Assembly: GCA_030762175.1 (NCBI GenBank)
Contig: CM060834.1
Span: forward strand, 69,360,001-69,424,000
DNA length: 64,000 nucleotides
DNA from: Metallyticus violacea
Taxonomy: Eukaryota > Arthropoda > Insecta > Mantodea > Metallyticidae
Direction: 5' to 3'
Part shown: in pieces, positions 1 to 11,001 of the stretch
How positions within the stretch are numbered: position 1 is the stretch's first letter
How the letters are laid out: each line of letters begins with the position of its first letter
The notes under the pieces: model-generated
What the model was told of the DNA's origin: nothing
Database searches by the model: none
Seen by the model: the letters and a program-made list of their open reading frames with translations, nothing else
Program-made: the position numbers and the translations under genes

Positions 1-959
1 TTAGTGTTTTACCCTTTTCTACTATTATAACTACTGTTAATTTGTTACATTGTTAATGATGTTACTTTATTTTTATTTTATATTATATATACACACATAA
101 TGAAATAAATAAATGGAAAAAGAAAAAATATATAATAGAAAAACGTTTAAATGCCTAAATAAAGCAAACAAAAAAGAAAACAGTACAAAGGCAAATAACT
201 TAAACTCCCTCACTTATACATAGTTAAAAAAGTGACTCATGTCACTACACCCTTTTCGGTGGTCTGTCTCTTCAGACTGAGGTGTTTGACTTAATTTCAA
301 AAGTTACCCATTCCCTCTTACTCCTTCCTATCTGTCAGCAAGGTCCAGCTCTGACACTCTCCTCTCCCCCAGATAACAAACGGAGCCGGTAGACATCTCT
401 TTCTCCATTCTTCCGTTCCCTCGCGGTACGCCAGAATATGTTCGCAAGATTATTTCTCTGCACATACAGAGCAGATTCAGGACCTTTCTGTTTATTACTT
501 TAGTCATCAACCACGCGTCTAACCTAAACCAAACGAGTCCCTGATTACTGAGTTTGGCTTTGGTTGGATGTAATGCTTCATCCCCTATCCGATTTTCAGT
601 TCCGATTTTATCTCAAGCGAAACTTTTTCTGCACACTCCGAAGCAGTCAGCTCCTATAAATGTCCCTCAAGCGTTTCTTAATTTTCCTTCAAAGCTCTCT
701 CCTGTTATTCCGCTCTGCAAACCAAATGTTCCTCATTCATATAATTTCCAGATCCCTTCTTAATTTTGAAACCACGTCTTATTTCTTCCATTCTCAGTTC
801 CTCCCGGTAACAGACCGTCCTAATTATTGTCTGATCTCCAAGCGCAATTCGTAGCCAGTGTACTTTACTGCTCGGATCCTGCATTCTATAATCTCGTTAT
901 AGGCACCAAATTCCCTAAGGATTCCGCAATTTGCTGTATCCATCCCAACTCTTAAAACT

Positions 960-1500
960 CCCTTCATAAAAGCTTTCCAAAGCGCAAGCCACCGTCACAT
1001 TGCACACAGCACCAGCCTCATTGCCTGTCGGTCCTGGATGTAGTGGCAACTATACTTGCCTCCTAAATCTAAAATAGCGGGTTCAAACCAGGCCAGGATC
1101 GATGATTTTAGGGCATAAAAATTCTAAGTATGGCTTTTTTCGGAAAGAAAGTAAACCCGTTGGTCCCTTGTCGTAGATTTAGGGCAGGAAAAAGACTTCA
1201 AGCCTGAAAGAAGAGGCCCCTGAGAAAATTTTGTCTGCCGCTTCGCGCCCTGAATTGAATGGGACACTGATGATCTGAGATGTTAAAGAGCGCCCATAAA
1301 AAAATCAAATCAACAAACCTCCTTGCCTGGCATTTTCGACTCTGTAACAGAGTCAATGGAAAGAAATAAGTTGAAATGGGAGAACGGAAAATTCGTCGAA
1401 ACGATTGATCCATCCCAGCACTCGCCTAAGCGACCACGGAAAAACACGAAAGAAACTCAAGGTCCAACGGGTTTTAACCGGGGACCTCTCGAATGCGAGT
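960..1500 (+). repeat. Unclassified dispersed repeat E, copy 1 (split by SINE A)
   Basis: The pieces AAGCTTTCCAAAGCGCAAGC (about 974) and GTAACAGAGTCAATGGAAAG (about 1344) flank a SINE insertion. Their order and spacing match the reverse complement of 9105-9400. The repeat could derive from a gene or transposon UTR; no domain is recognised. Confidence 0.6.
1028..1322 (+). mobile_element. tRNA-derived SINE family A, copy 1
   Basis: Begins GGTCCTGGATGTAGTGG (A box) with a B-box-like GGGTTCAAACC and GGCCAGGAT closing the tRNA-like head. The body contains TTCTAAGTATGGC, AGCCTGAAAGAAGAGGCC and a CTGAATTGAATGGGAC motif, ending in an ATAAAAAAATCAAATCAAC tail. The 7-base repeat TTGCCTG (1021-1027 and 1323-1329) flanks it. 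It is inserted inside dispersed repeat E. Confidence 0.85.
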
Positions 1501-1589
1501 CCCAAACATTTAACTCTTGAGGGACAGAGAACTCAGGTACATATATTTTTGGTATTCAGTCAGACTGAAAGTGCTTAAAGCTCGAATTT

Positions 1590-2105
1590 ACTACTGTGGC
1601 ATCAAAGGATGGACACTAGCAATACATGAAATGAAATTATACGAGTAAATTGGGAATTTTTTTTTTTTTTAAGGAAAGAAACCCTCGAGGCCTAAGCTTA
1701 AATTACCTCCCCAGCATTTTCCATTTAGGAAAACTGAAGAAAACCTGAAAAAACTGTCATTTACTAATTTTTTATTTTATTTTATTTAAGGACGCTCTTT
1801 AACAGTTTTTGTCATTATAGTTAAATTCAAACCAGGGCGTAAAAAGTCGATAAATTTTGCTCAAAGGCCTCTTCTTTCAGGCTTGTGGTTCTTTTACGTG
1901 CCATAAATCTTGACACGGGATCAACGACATTATATACCTTTCGAAGGAAGCCCATATTCAGTATTTTTACATCCTAATATAATCCATCGATCCTAGCCAG
2001 GATTGAATCCAGGACGATCTGAGTCAGGGGGATAGTTCTGGCGGGAATCGAACCACAGACCTCCCACGTGAACTCATGCGTTAACTACCTTGGCTACTCC
2101 TGCTT
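1590..2105 (-). mobile_element. SINE family B, copy 1, split by SINE A
   Basis: Left piece 1590-1762 carries the family B 3' body (GGCATCAAAGGATGGACAC, CATGAAATGAAATTATACG). Right piece 2018-2105 carries the inverted tRNA-like head (GGCGGGAATCGAACC, CACGTGAACTCATGCG, TTAACTACCTTGGCTACTCC). Confidence 0.78.
1775..2017 (-). mobile_element. SINE family A, copy 2, nested in SINE B
   Basis: Reverse orientation: TTTATTTAAGGACGCTCTTT tail, GCCTCTTCTTTCAGGCTT body, CCTAGCCAGGATTGAA head remnant. The tRNA head is truncated. The same SINE B continues on both sides (1590-1762 and 2018-2105). Confidence 0.8.
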
Positions 2106-2354
2106 GTCAAAGACACTTAATGCCTGAGGAGAAAACAAAATTGAGGATAGGAAGCTCATATTTAATGCTTAATGTATAATAAATGTGGAAGTTATGAATT
2201 GCGTGTTTCTAATAAGATCTTAAGTGGGTTATCAACATGGGAGGAATGTGATATTGCTATTCGATGTTGTTTCCAAAGGATTCATAATATAAACATTTTT
2301 TTTTATCACGGTTGTCTCCAATTTATGAGCGTAACACAGAAGAACATTTTCGTT

Positions 2355-2624
2355 GACCGCTTACATGGTCTAGTGGTTTGCGACTACAAAGTCGTTAAGT
2401 CCCGAATTCAATTCTTGGCAGATCAAGCTGTCTGGGTGAGATTTTTTCCGAAGTTTTTCCTCACCCTGAGAAGGTGAATGCCAGATGCGCTAAGGACTCT
2501 GAGCTCATTTGCGCCATCATTAATCCAATTTTCTCATTCTTACAGATTTACATTTTCAGTACTCAACGTTCAAAATCTACAGATATCCCGAGAAGACCAA
2601 TGAGTCAAAGCGACAATAAATAGG
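2355..2624 (+). mobile_element. SINE family D, copy 1
   Basis: Head GACCGCTTACATGGTCTAGT, body CTCACCCTGAGAAGGTGAAT, GAGCTCATTTGCGCCATCAT, tail GAGAAGACCAATGAGTCAAA and GACAATAAATAG. The head is tRNA-like with an A box; the B box is degraded (GAATTCAATTC). Confidence 0.78.
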
Positions 2625-3225
2625 TAGTTAAAACAATTGTTTTCTTATTACTTTTGCACGAGGTACTTCATTTCAGATTATAAAACTGTAAATTATAATG
2701 AATTGCCTGCTTCTAGTGCACAGTGTCAATAATTAAGGGATGATTTCTTTTAAATAAAGGCAATGACCCAAAGACAGGAATAAATTACATTGTAAAGCAT
2801 ATCTTAGTATTAGGAATTGTACCTTTTAAGACTTTTAAGTTGTGAATAGTATAGAACATATTAAAACATGAAAGTAACTGAAACTTTTTTTTTACTTTGA
2901 GTGATTTGGTAAGCGGTACATTTTCACCCTCTGTACCATAACATTATCAGAGTAACGGAATTCCCAAAGGGAAATTTTCACGTAGGCTAGAAGATGCTTA
3001 AGAACCAAGAAACCATTGTTCGACACTTGAAAGCGATGAAACATGACATCTAGAATGTCAGAAAATTGATAATCATGATGACACTGTTCTAAATTGGCAA
3101 GGAAACAGCATTAAATTTTCAAATGTGATCAGTAAAGTTGTCAGCTGTTTAATGGTTTCTGGGTGGTAAAGCTTTTGAAAGAGCATATGGTTTCTTAGCA
3201 CTGTGAAATATTATTATTGTTATTT

Positions 3226-3442
3226 TAAGGACTTTTTTTTTTTTTTTTTAGCATTTTTGATCATAACCTCCCATTCAATTCGGTCAATAAATTTTGCTCA
3301 GAGTCCTCTTCTTTTAGGCTTAAAGTTATTTTATGCCCCCGCCCCAAAAAAAAGCAATCGACGCTGGCCGGAATTGAACCCGCGACCAATGAGATCTATG
3401 AGACAAGTACAGCTACCTCTGGGCCGCAGAACCAACTACGGC
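3226..3442 (-). mobile_element. SINE family A, copy 3, with variant head
   Basis: Body motifs of family A in reverse (TTTTGCTCAGAGTCCTCTTC). The head has GGCCGGAATTGAACCCGCGACC, a good B box, but an A-box region unlike the other copies, so the tRNA part may come from a different source. Confidence 0.7.
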
Positions 3443-5511
3443 ATTATGTCTTGTAGGTAATTCCTGCTATAAGCAAATCACATTTACTCCAGAAACAGTG
3501 GCTTTCTTAGTAATCTACATAAAGCCAGAATACAAGTGCGCACATTGTTCGATTTTGACAACTTATCAGCTTCCTTCACACTGGTTGGCGTTCATCCAGA
3601 TAACCCAAGGATAACCCACTTAGTGTAAATTCCAAGGGAATCGGAATTACAATCCACGTGGGCAAAAACGTTACCTGCATATAACGGGGTAGTCTGTGAG
3701 TCATTTGAGTGTCATCCAAATCAATATCCAGTAGGAGTCGCCTGTCCTCGTTTCACGTTTATTTGCTGGCGCCATGTGATATCACCACAGTTCACAGTTT
3801 TAGCAGGCTTAGAAACTCACTTCCACTTCCCACCAAAACTATTGGTTAAAAATATTCAACTGGTTGTGTTGCAAGGAAGTATTTAGATACCTCTTTTGAA
3901 ATGAAAGAATGCCTTTCTTTTTCTCTTAAAAACTTCACAGAAATGTAATTGTACAAAAACTAAACCTTGCATATTAATTATCTCTTCTAGATGCTCAGCT
4001 GCTATTGTTATAAGAAACGCGTTTGTTAATGTCTCGCAGCTTGTAAACATCAGTTTCATTACAAAGATTTGATCTGGGTCCCTGTTATAATTCGGACGTC
4101 TTTCTGTAAATCGTTTAGTGTTACATGGTGAATGCTGTTCATCCGGAAGTAAAAGATTTTACCCAGCCCTGTTTGGGAAAAGTAAAATATATTTGGGGGC
4201 TTGCCAGAAAGAAATACAATATAATTTTGAAAGTTATGCGAAAGAAGTGAACGTATAATAAAGTTTATTAATAGAGTGCATTAAGGAGATGTGTTGGTGA
4301 GATTCTTTTTCATGATAAAACCCAACCTCACGCCATTTCAGAGAAGCAGTAACCATAATGTAATTAACGGATGTTTTTTATTCCTTTCACTTACAACTGC
4401 TGACATTATTGGCTGGATTACAGATTACAGATTTTCAGATCAATATTTAGAAATTTAACATTTATTTACTTTACTGCTTGTAAAATGCGGTAGTTTTACA
4501 CCTCCCTAGCATACCTGCCGCATTCTCTCGAACATTTATTCTTTATACTCATTTCTTGGAAAGAGTTTGTCGATGCTAGTCATTGAATGACGGGTATAGT
4601 TCTGCAACGTTTCCAGCTGCTATTGTTTTTCTTTGTTCACAGTTTTGACCTGTGGTTTTGGAATCATTATATTATTACAGGATAAAACCTAACCTATCAA
4701 CTATGTGAAAGTCAATGACCAAAACAAATTTAGCCTTTGGCCCGAAAATGCGAGAACGATGAATAATTTATGAACATTTTATTTTGATTAATTTCCAGCT
4801 GGAGAAAAATGACGCTACTTTCACAATCAGATATTTCGCTTTCTTTTGTTCATCTGTTTTCTACAGTATAAGCTAACTGAATGCAATGTGTCTGGAATAT
4901 TGCATTCAGCAGGGTAGGTAATGAACTCAGATATCAGTTGCTTTCCATGCCTTTATTTCCCTCGTTTTTGGTACACTTCAAGAAACCCAAAATCCTTATC
5001 AGAGGTGCCCTATGGTGTAATATCCCACAAAAGATACAAAGATAACAGTCTTGTAAAAACAACGCATAAGGCCATGATATAAACGACGATGGTGCAACAT
5101 TTCCCCCCTCCCTTTTTTAAATCCCTTAACTCTTCCAGATTACCTTATAATCATTAGATATAGATAACATTGCACTCTGCTGATAAGTATGCATTATTCG
5201 TATAAGAAGGAGCAAGTTATAAGTCAGAAGTCTATAAAACTATCACATACAGTTTTTAGTACAAAGCTATGGAAACGTTCAAGGTATCACTATCGGGAAA
5301 AAATTAGAAACAATGGACATTCTCTGAATATTCCAAAACAAAATTTAGATGTGTTTTTGACACACTTTTTAGAAGTAATTATGATGATAAAAAGACAATA
5401 AGTAGCAGTAAAGCAACGTTATGAAGTAACAAATCATATATACTTTGAACAGAAACGTATAAAGTACTTTCGAAGTTTAAAGTGTGTTTGTAACAAAACT
5501 GTAAAAGTTTT
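3443..5511. other. Gene-free stretch
   Basis: Unique-looking AT-rich DNA. I see no coding region, RNA gene or clear repeat here. Confidence 0.6.
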
Positions 5512-5787
5512 TTTTTTAATGATGTTCAACGCCCGTTTTTGCTCCTGAGGCACCAAAGGTGTGGACACTGATGAGTGATGATACATGAGATGAAATGATA
5601 AATTGGGAAAAGATTTTTAAGGACTGAAACGTTCAGGCCTAAGTTTAGAGTACCTCCCAGGCATTTATTTATGAGTGAGGAAAATCTGGAAAAACCTCAG
5701 TCAGGGAGGACGGTCCTGGTGGGTTTCGAACCTCAAACTTCCCGCTCACGAGTCCACGCTTTAACGACCTCAGTCACCCGTGGCGGT
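5512..5787 (-). mobile_element. SINE family B, copy 2
   Basis: Inverted: 3' body with GGTGTGGACACTGATGAG and ACATGAGATGAAATGATAAA, then head with GTGGGTTTCGAACC, CTCACGAGTCCACGC and TTAACGACCTCAGTCACCCG. Full length, moderately decayed. Confidence 0.82.
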
Positions 5788-7189
5788 TGTAAAGACTGTA
5801 ATAACCAAAGTGAACAAAATGACGTCTCCATCATCAGCCATGTGACTTAACAGGGCCTCGAGATATTTATCGACCTCGTCTGGTTAAAGGCGACAAACGA
5901 AGTTTCATATCGAGTAGAGGCGAAGGGAGAAACATTACTAGTACCTGCAAACGTAAATTAAATAATTGCAATCATGACTTCCATAACCACACAAGTCAGA
6001 TGAATAGACTTTGAGGAAATAAAATTGAAAAAGATAATTTGATAATTAAATATTTTTTCCTAATTTTCATTAATTACAAATGTCGCCAAACATTAAAACA
6101 AGGGTTTATTACCTACAGCCAAACCATGAAAATGCTATACTTATGCTGTTATGGAATTCATTGTTGATTTTAGATACTAAAATTTTGATTTGGAAGAGGA
6201 GTATGGTGATTTTGCATGCAACAATATTTGAAAAAGAAAAACAGTACTTTGCTTAAATTCAGTTCTTATTTTTTAAGTAAAATCTTACAACAAAGAACCA
6301 AATTTAGCTTCCACATTTCTTTCCTTCACTCACTCAGAGTTCCACCTTCACTTCCTCTATCATCATACTTACCACAAGTCTTTGAAAACGAGTTTGCTTT
6401 TCAAAGAAAATTGAAGAAAGATATTTTGCAATCTTGCTGGCTTTAGCAACTTTTAGAGGTATTTCATTTGTGTAAGTTCTCTGCAGTTTCATCAAACTTA
6501 GCTTTCCTTTGATTGTGAATGTTTCTGTTTCTAATCCACTTGAACCTTACTTACTGTTAAGATATTTTTATCTCCATTCAAGTATTTATTTTAAGATATT
6601 CCATTTTTCTTTATTTTTACCATTAGTAAGGAGCTTCTTAACTTTCTAGACGAGTTTTGTTTTGTTTCTGATGTTTTTCCAATCATCAGCTGTGCACGTG
6701 ACATTCTGTTCACGTTTACTGAGCTCTATAGGAATGTTCTTTTATTAGGCACACATGAGGAATGTAGTGAAATCTACCATAATAAGTTAGATAACAGAAA
6801 TACTTAACAATAAAACTTCATTTCTATGCAATGAAATTTTAAGTACTTAATATCTTAGGTACACTCAAACTACTAGGGTCAATACAAACCAAGCAAGAGC
6901 ACAAGCTATGAGCCACCACCCGGCAGACAAGCGTAAGGATTGGTTTGTATCTCGTGACATATTGTATCCCTTCCACCTGTTATCTATAATCTAGTACAAA
7001 TATAACTTCATTGCGCTTCTTTAGAAATTCGGATGCCTATTATTTCTGTTTAAACTCGTGTTACTGCTTACTTCCCAGAACAAATAGAGCTCAATTAGAT
7101 GATTACAACGATATAATTAACATTCGCTTTCCTTAACGTGCTTATATAATGATTCAAGCTGATAATTGTTTAGGCCTAAATATGCTGAA
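5788..7189. other. Gene-free stretch
   Basis: AT-rich DNA leading into the tandem array. A 76-codon open frame at 6216-6446 lacks any family signature and is probably chance. Confidence 0.55.
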
Positions 7190-7880
7190 CTATATTTGAT
7201 AGAGTTAATAATTTTATAACGTATATAATTAGTTAATATGCGTAAAATTAAGTTGACATTTATTTAATTAGTTTGACATATTCTACAAGATTGATGTGAA
7301 TTTAACTGTATTAACATGTTTTTATTTAGATGAAATGTGGTTACTTAAGTTAATATGTGTAAAATTAAGTTGATATTTATTAAATCAGTTTTAAGTATTT
7401 AACTAGACTGCCATGTTTTTTTAATAAAGTTAATAAATGTATAAAATTAAGTTTACATGTAGTTAACTAAATTGACATGTTTTAGTTAGAAGAAATGTAT
7501 TTAATAGATTAATTTCTGTAAAATTGAGTTGACATGTACTTAAACAGTTTGACTTTAACTAGGTTGATATGTACTTAACAAGATGAACATGTTTTAATTG
7601 GGTGAAATGTAATTAATTTAATTATGTGTAAAATTAAGTTGATATTTATTTAATCAGTCTTATTAATTTAATTAGGTCGATATGTATTTAAATAGATTGA
7701 CATGTTTTAGTTTGGTGAAATTATTTAATTAGTATGTGCAAAATTAAGTTGATATGTATTTAATTAATTTTATGTATTTAACTAGATTGGCATGTTTCTA
7801 ATTAGGTGAAATGTAATTAATAAGGTAATATGTGTGTGAAAAATTAATTCGACATTTATTTAATTCTATGTTGACATATA
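7190..7880 (+). repeat. Degenerate tandem array, unit about 75-115 bases
   Basis: The phrase GTAAAATTAAGTTGA(C/T)AT recurs at about 7242, 7359, 7442, 7518, 7628, 7739 and 7838. Between recurrences lie shorter repeats of the type TTGACATGTTTTAATTAGG and TATTTAATTAG. It is very AT-rich, with a possible internal sub-unit of about 25-30 bases. It looks like a decayed minisatellite or satellite island. Confidence 0.75.
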
Positions 7881-8718
7881 TTTTAATAAATTAATTGCTT
7901 TTTTTAAGTATATTCTATAAATAACCACATTTTCATTATTCTTCACTGACAATCGTAGTTAATAAATGCATACACATACAACATAACGCAAATAGTGCCA
8001 AAAAGTGATCTTATGCTGTTATGAATTAACTATATTTATGGTTACTTTAGGCATTTTTTCCAGGAGGGACACGGGTGAAACAAAACAAAAACTGTGCTAA
8101 ATAAAGAGGATGTTAATCTAATAGCATTTAAAAACAACAAATATAAACATGAACTACGATTTTAAGAGCCATAGTCTTGAAAAATCCGAGATATTAATAG
8201 GTAGTTACCGAAAGCCGTTTTCCTGTGTCACTCTGTTTTATTTCTTTCTTCATTGCTGAACATAATGCTTTTAATGCCTTCATTTTTAACTCTAAACTTT
8301 TGCAAATATATAAGAGAGATGGAACTATATGTTTTTTACTTGCTTTAACTTTAATTCTATCTATAACTTCAATGCTAATTCTATCTATAATTTCAATGCA
8401 TTGACAAACAGTGTTTTGCGGGTTCTGGTTATTTGTTATTGATGTAAGTAACTTTTGGACAACCTTGGAATGACTGGATAAAATGCACGTTTATTGAACC
8501 ACGACGATTGTCGTCATAATCGGTCAACCAATACTCGGACGCTCTTGACGTGCCAGTTATAGAGCTAAATGAACACATAAGTGAAACTGGCTATCGAATT
8601 CCACACAGACAAAACTTCAAAACATTCGTTGTAAACTTTGATTCAGTTATGATGGTTAGTAAACACACGTGTTTATATATCGAATGATGAAAAAGAAATA
8701 GAAAATAAAGAGAAATAG

Positions 8719-8783
8719 AGAAGAAGAAGAAGAAGAAGAAGAAGAAGAAGAAGAAGAAGAAGAAGAAGAAGAAGAAGAAGAAG

Positions 8784-8813
<30 letters not shown>
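8719..8813 (+). repeat. (AAG)n microsatellite, about 31 units
   Basis: An uninterrupted run of AAG. On the minus strand it gives a poly-serine shadow frame, which is not a gene. Confidence 0.99.
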
Positions 8814-8814
<1 letters not shown>

Positions 8815-9104
8815 CTTGCAGGTTTCTGTATCTACTCTCAATAAGTTTCTTGCCGTGTTCTCTTTAGGGATAGCAGAGTTCTTGGGCTGGATGTGCACAC
8901 CTGTTTCGAAAACAATGCCTCAGAGTCTGTGTTGAAAATATTTAGGCGCTTACCGGTAGAAATAAGCAGGGAAAATAGACACTGAAAACTATACATATTT
9001 CTTAACTATTGTATTTAAACGCAGAATATTGTTATAGAATAATACTTTATGAAAAGTTTATCTAATGCAATTCAGCCAAAAATGCATACAATTAAGTGTC
9101 CTCA

Positions 9105-9400
9105 GGCGGTATTTTTTCGTAGTTTCCTCTGGTCACTTAGGCAAATGCTGGCATGGATATTTACATTCCGTAAATTTTCCGCGCTCCCAATTTACCCCAT
9201 TTCTTTCCGTTGATTCTGTTACAGGGTGAAAGTTCCAAGCGAGGCGGGCTGATGCTCTGTGCGATGGCTTGCGATTTGGAAAGATTTCTGCCCCGGCGAT
9301 TGGTGAGGTAGAGGCCCTTCTGAGGAGCTTGGGCACCTTAGAGGGGGGTGCGTCTGGCGACGGGGCGTTCTGCCCATGAAACGCCCATGACTCACAGCTT
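9105..9400 (-). repeat. Unclassified dispersed repeat E, copy 2 (uninterrupted)
   Basis: The reverse complement reads ATCTTTCCAAATCGCAAGCC, then CCCTGTAACAGAATCAACGG and GCATTTGCCTAAGTGACCAG, in the same order as copy 1. It is GC- and CpG-rich and open in more than one frame for 60 or more codons, but no protein family is recognised. Confidence 0.6.
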
Positions 9401-9642
9401 TTGTCTGCAAATGAGAACTAAGCGGTTGAAAATGAACTCGATTTGAAGTATTTGCAGTTGAGACACGTGCATATTTGACTTTTATCGCGCCGCACCTGCA
9501 TTATCATCTAGGGACGTTAGGATTAGATTAGACTGTTGCCGCAGGAAATAACATTGCTTTATTTAAATTATTACAGTCGACAACAACAACAACGCTTTAT
9601 CTTCGTTTTCTGCACGTTTTAGATATTCGCAATATTGCTTAA

Positions 9643-10115
9643 AGACCGCCTCCTTGGTCTAGTGGTTAGCGTTATTGTTTGCTGTCCGGGGTTCACTCAG
9701 CCGAGGAGCTGCCCGATTCCTTCGATCTAGAAAGTATCGCCACAGGTGGCTGAGGTCGTTAAGTCGCGGACTCGTGAGCTGGAGGTCTGGGGTTCGACTC
9801 TCACCAGATCGTTCTCCCTGACTGAGGTTTTTTCCAGGGCTTCCTCAATTCTCATAAATGGCAAATGCCGGGGAGATATCTGAAACTTAGTCCTGGAACA
9901 CTTCCTTCCTTAAATAAAAATCATTTCCCAGTTTATCATCTCCTCTCATGTATCACCAGTGCCAACTGCAGCAGTTAAAACGGGGGTTAAACACTATTAA
10001 AGGAAATGTAGAAAGCCGTGTGATAGGGGTCCGGTGGGGTGCCGGGCAGGTTGATCGCATGCTCCCCTGCTATACTGCAATCTATCAATGAAGTCGTAAG
10101 ACGGACGTAGAGATC
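9643..10115 (+). mobile_element. SINE family C, copy 1, split by SINE B
   Basis: Left piece 9643-9734: GACCGCCTCCTTGGTCTAGT head with A box TGGTCTAGTGGTTAGCG and a B-box relic GGGGTTCACTC. Right piece from 10009: GTGCCGGGCAGGTTGATCGC and the ATCAATGAAGTCGTAAGACG tail, matching copy 3 at 58387. Confidence 0.8.
9735..10008 (+). mobile_element. SINE family B, copy 3, nested in SINE C
   Basis: Head CCACAGGTGGCTGAGGTCG, CGGACTCGTGAGC, GGGGTTCGACTCTC; body GGCAAATGCCGGGGAG, CCTTCCTTAAATAAAAATC, CTCATGTATCACCAG. The 7-base repeat TAGAAAG (9728-9734, 10009-10015) brackets the insert, and SINE C continues on both sides. Confidence 0.88.
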
Positions 10116-10679
10116 GCTGCGCTTGGGTTTTGGTTTCACAGAAGAATATTGCTTAAAAACTTCTGTGATATTTAGAGATCCTAATAATTGGATTGTGGCG
10201 ATTATAAGACATAAACTTACGGTTTTACTTGAAAAGCGCCGGAAGAAAAGTCATTTAACTGTGCGATTTCCTGGCAATGGATCAATCATAGTAACACTTT
10301 TACTATAGGCGGAATACTTGTATTTTGTCAAGCCTGCTCTTAAGAGGTAAGCTCAGAACATATTCAGCGAATACGGAATTGGTAATTCTAAATTGTATTT
10401 TATTAATGTTGCGTAATCATACATCTTATAAAATATCATGACATTATGTCTGAAGTGACCCATGGAACAATCATAGGAAACAGATAGGACGCAGTTCAGT
10501 TAGTTCTATAGCGATGTTTCCTCAAGTCCTCGGAAAAAATATAATCTTCTCTAGGAAATGCTAATTAAATGAGTCTGCATAGAATCACCAAGAAGATATG
10601 CAATATTATAACTGTTTATTTGTCCTTTGTGCTATTCCTATGTTTCTTGGAATTTTAATTGTTGTTTCACAAGAACAGT

Positions 10680-11001
10680 GAAGGAAGACAGGCATGTCTT
10701 AGATGCTAAAGATGCCGTGACGCATCCTGTAATCGGCACATGTTGCCTTACTGGTAACTCTGGCAAGCTGTCATCAATGATTAAAATGCTAGAAGCTCGA
10801 GATATTCCATTCATCAAAACAGTGGCATTGCTGAACCATGTTACAGATGGTATGAAGGAAATTCTTGAACAGATGTGGATAGAAGTCAAATTTCATCGGA
10901 ATCCTGCCTGGAAGGAAGTCGAGTATTTGTACGGTGGTGCAAAGAGAATATGTCTAGCTGCTAGCAGTGCTAAGTGTAATTTAAAATTGCTAAGGTTTTA
11001 A
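10680..11001 (+). pseudogene. Orphan coding fragment, possibly GT8 glycogenin-like glycosyltransferase
   Basis: The open frame reads through PVIGTCCLTGNSGKLSSMIK, then IPFIKTVALLNHVTDGMKEI and a GGAKRICLA segment before a stop at 10999-11001. The spacing of a K.VALLN.VTDGMKE.LEQ block followed by a GG.....CLA block resembles the start of GT8 family (glycogenin-like) enzymes, where a VTDGM.. segment precedes the GG.FTK..... strand leading to the metal-binding DxD. The DxD is not reached. Protein-like composition and local CpG content support a real coding origin. It could be a lone exon, a retrocopy fragment or a piece of a mobile element. I see no start codon, splice context or neighbouring exon that would make it a functional gene. 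Confidence 0.3.

Noticed and set aside
8656..8898. Poly-serine open frame on the minus strand
   Set aside because: It is the (AAG)n microsatellite read through; there is no other coding signal.
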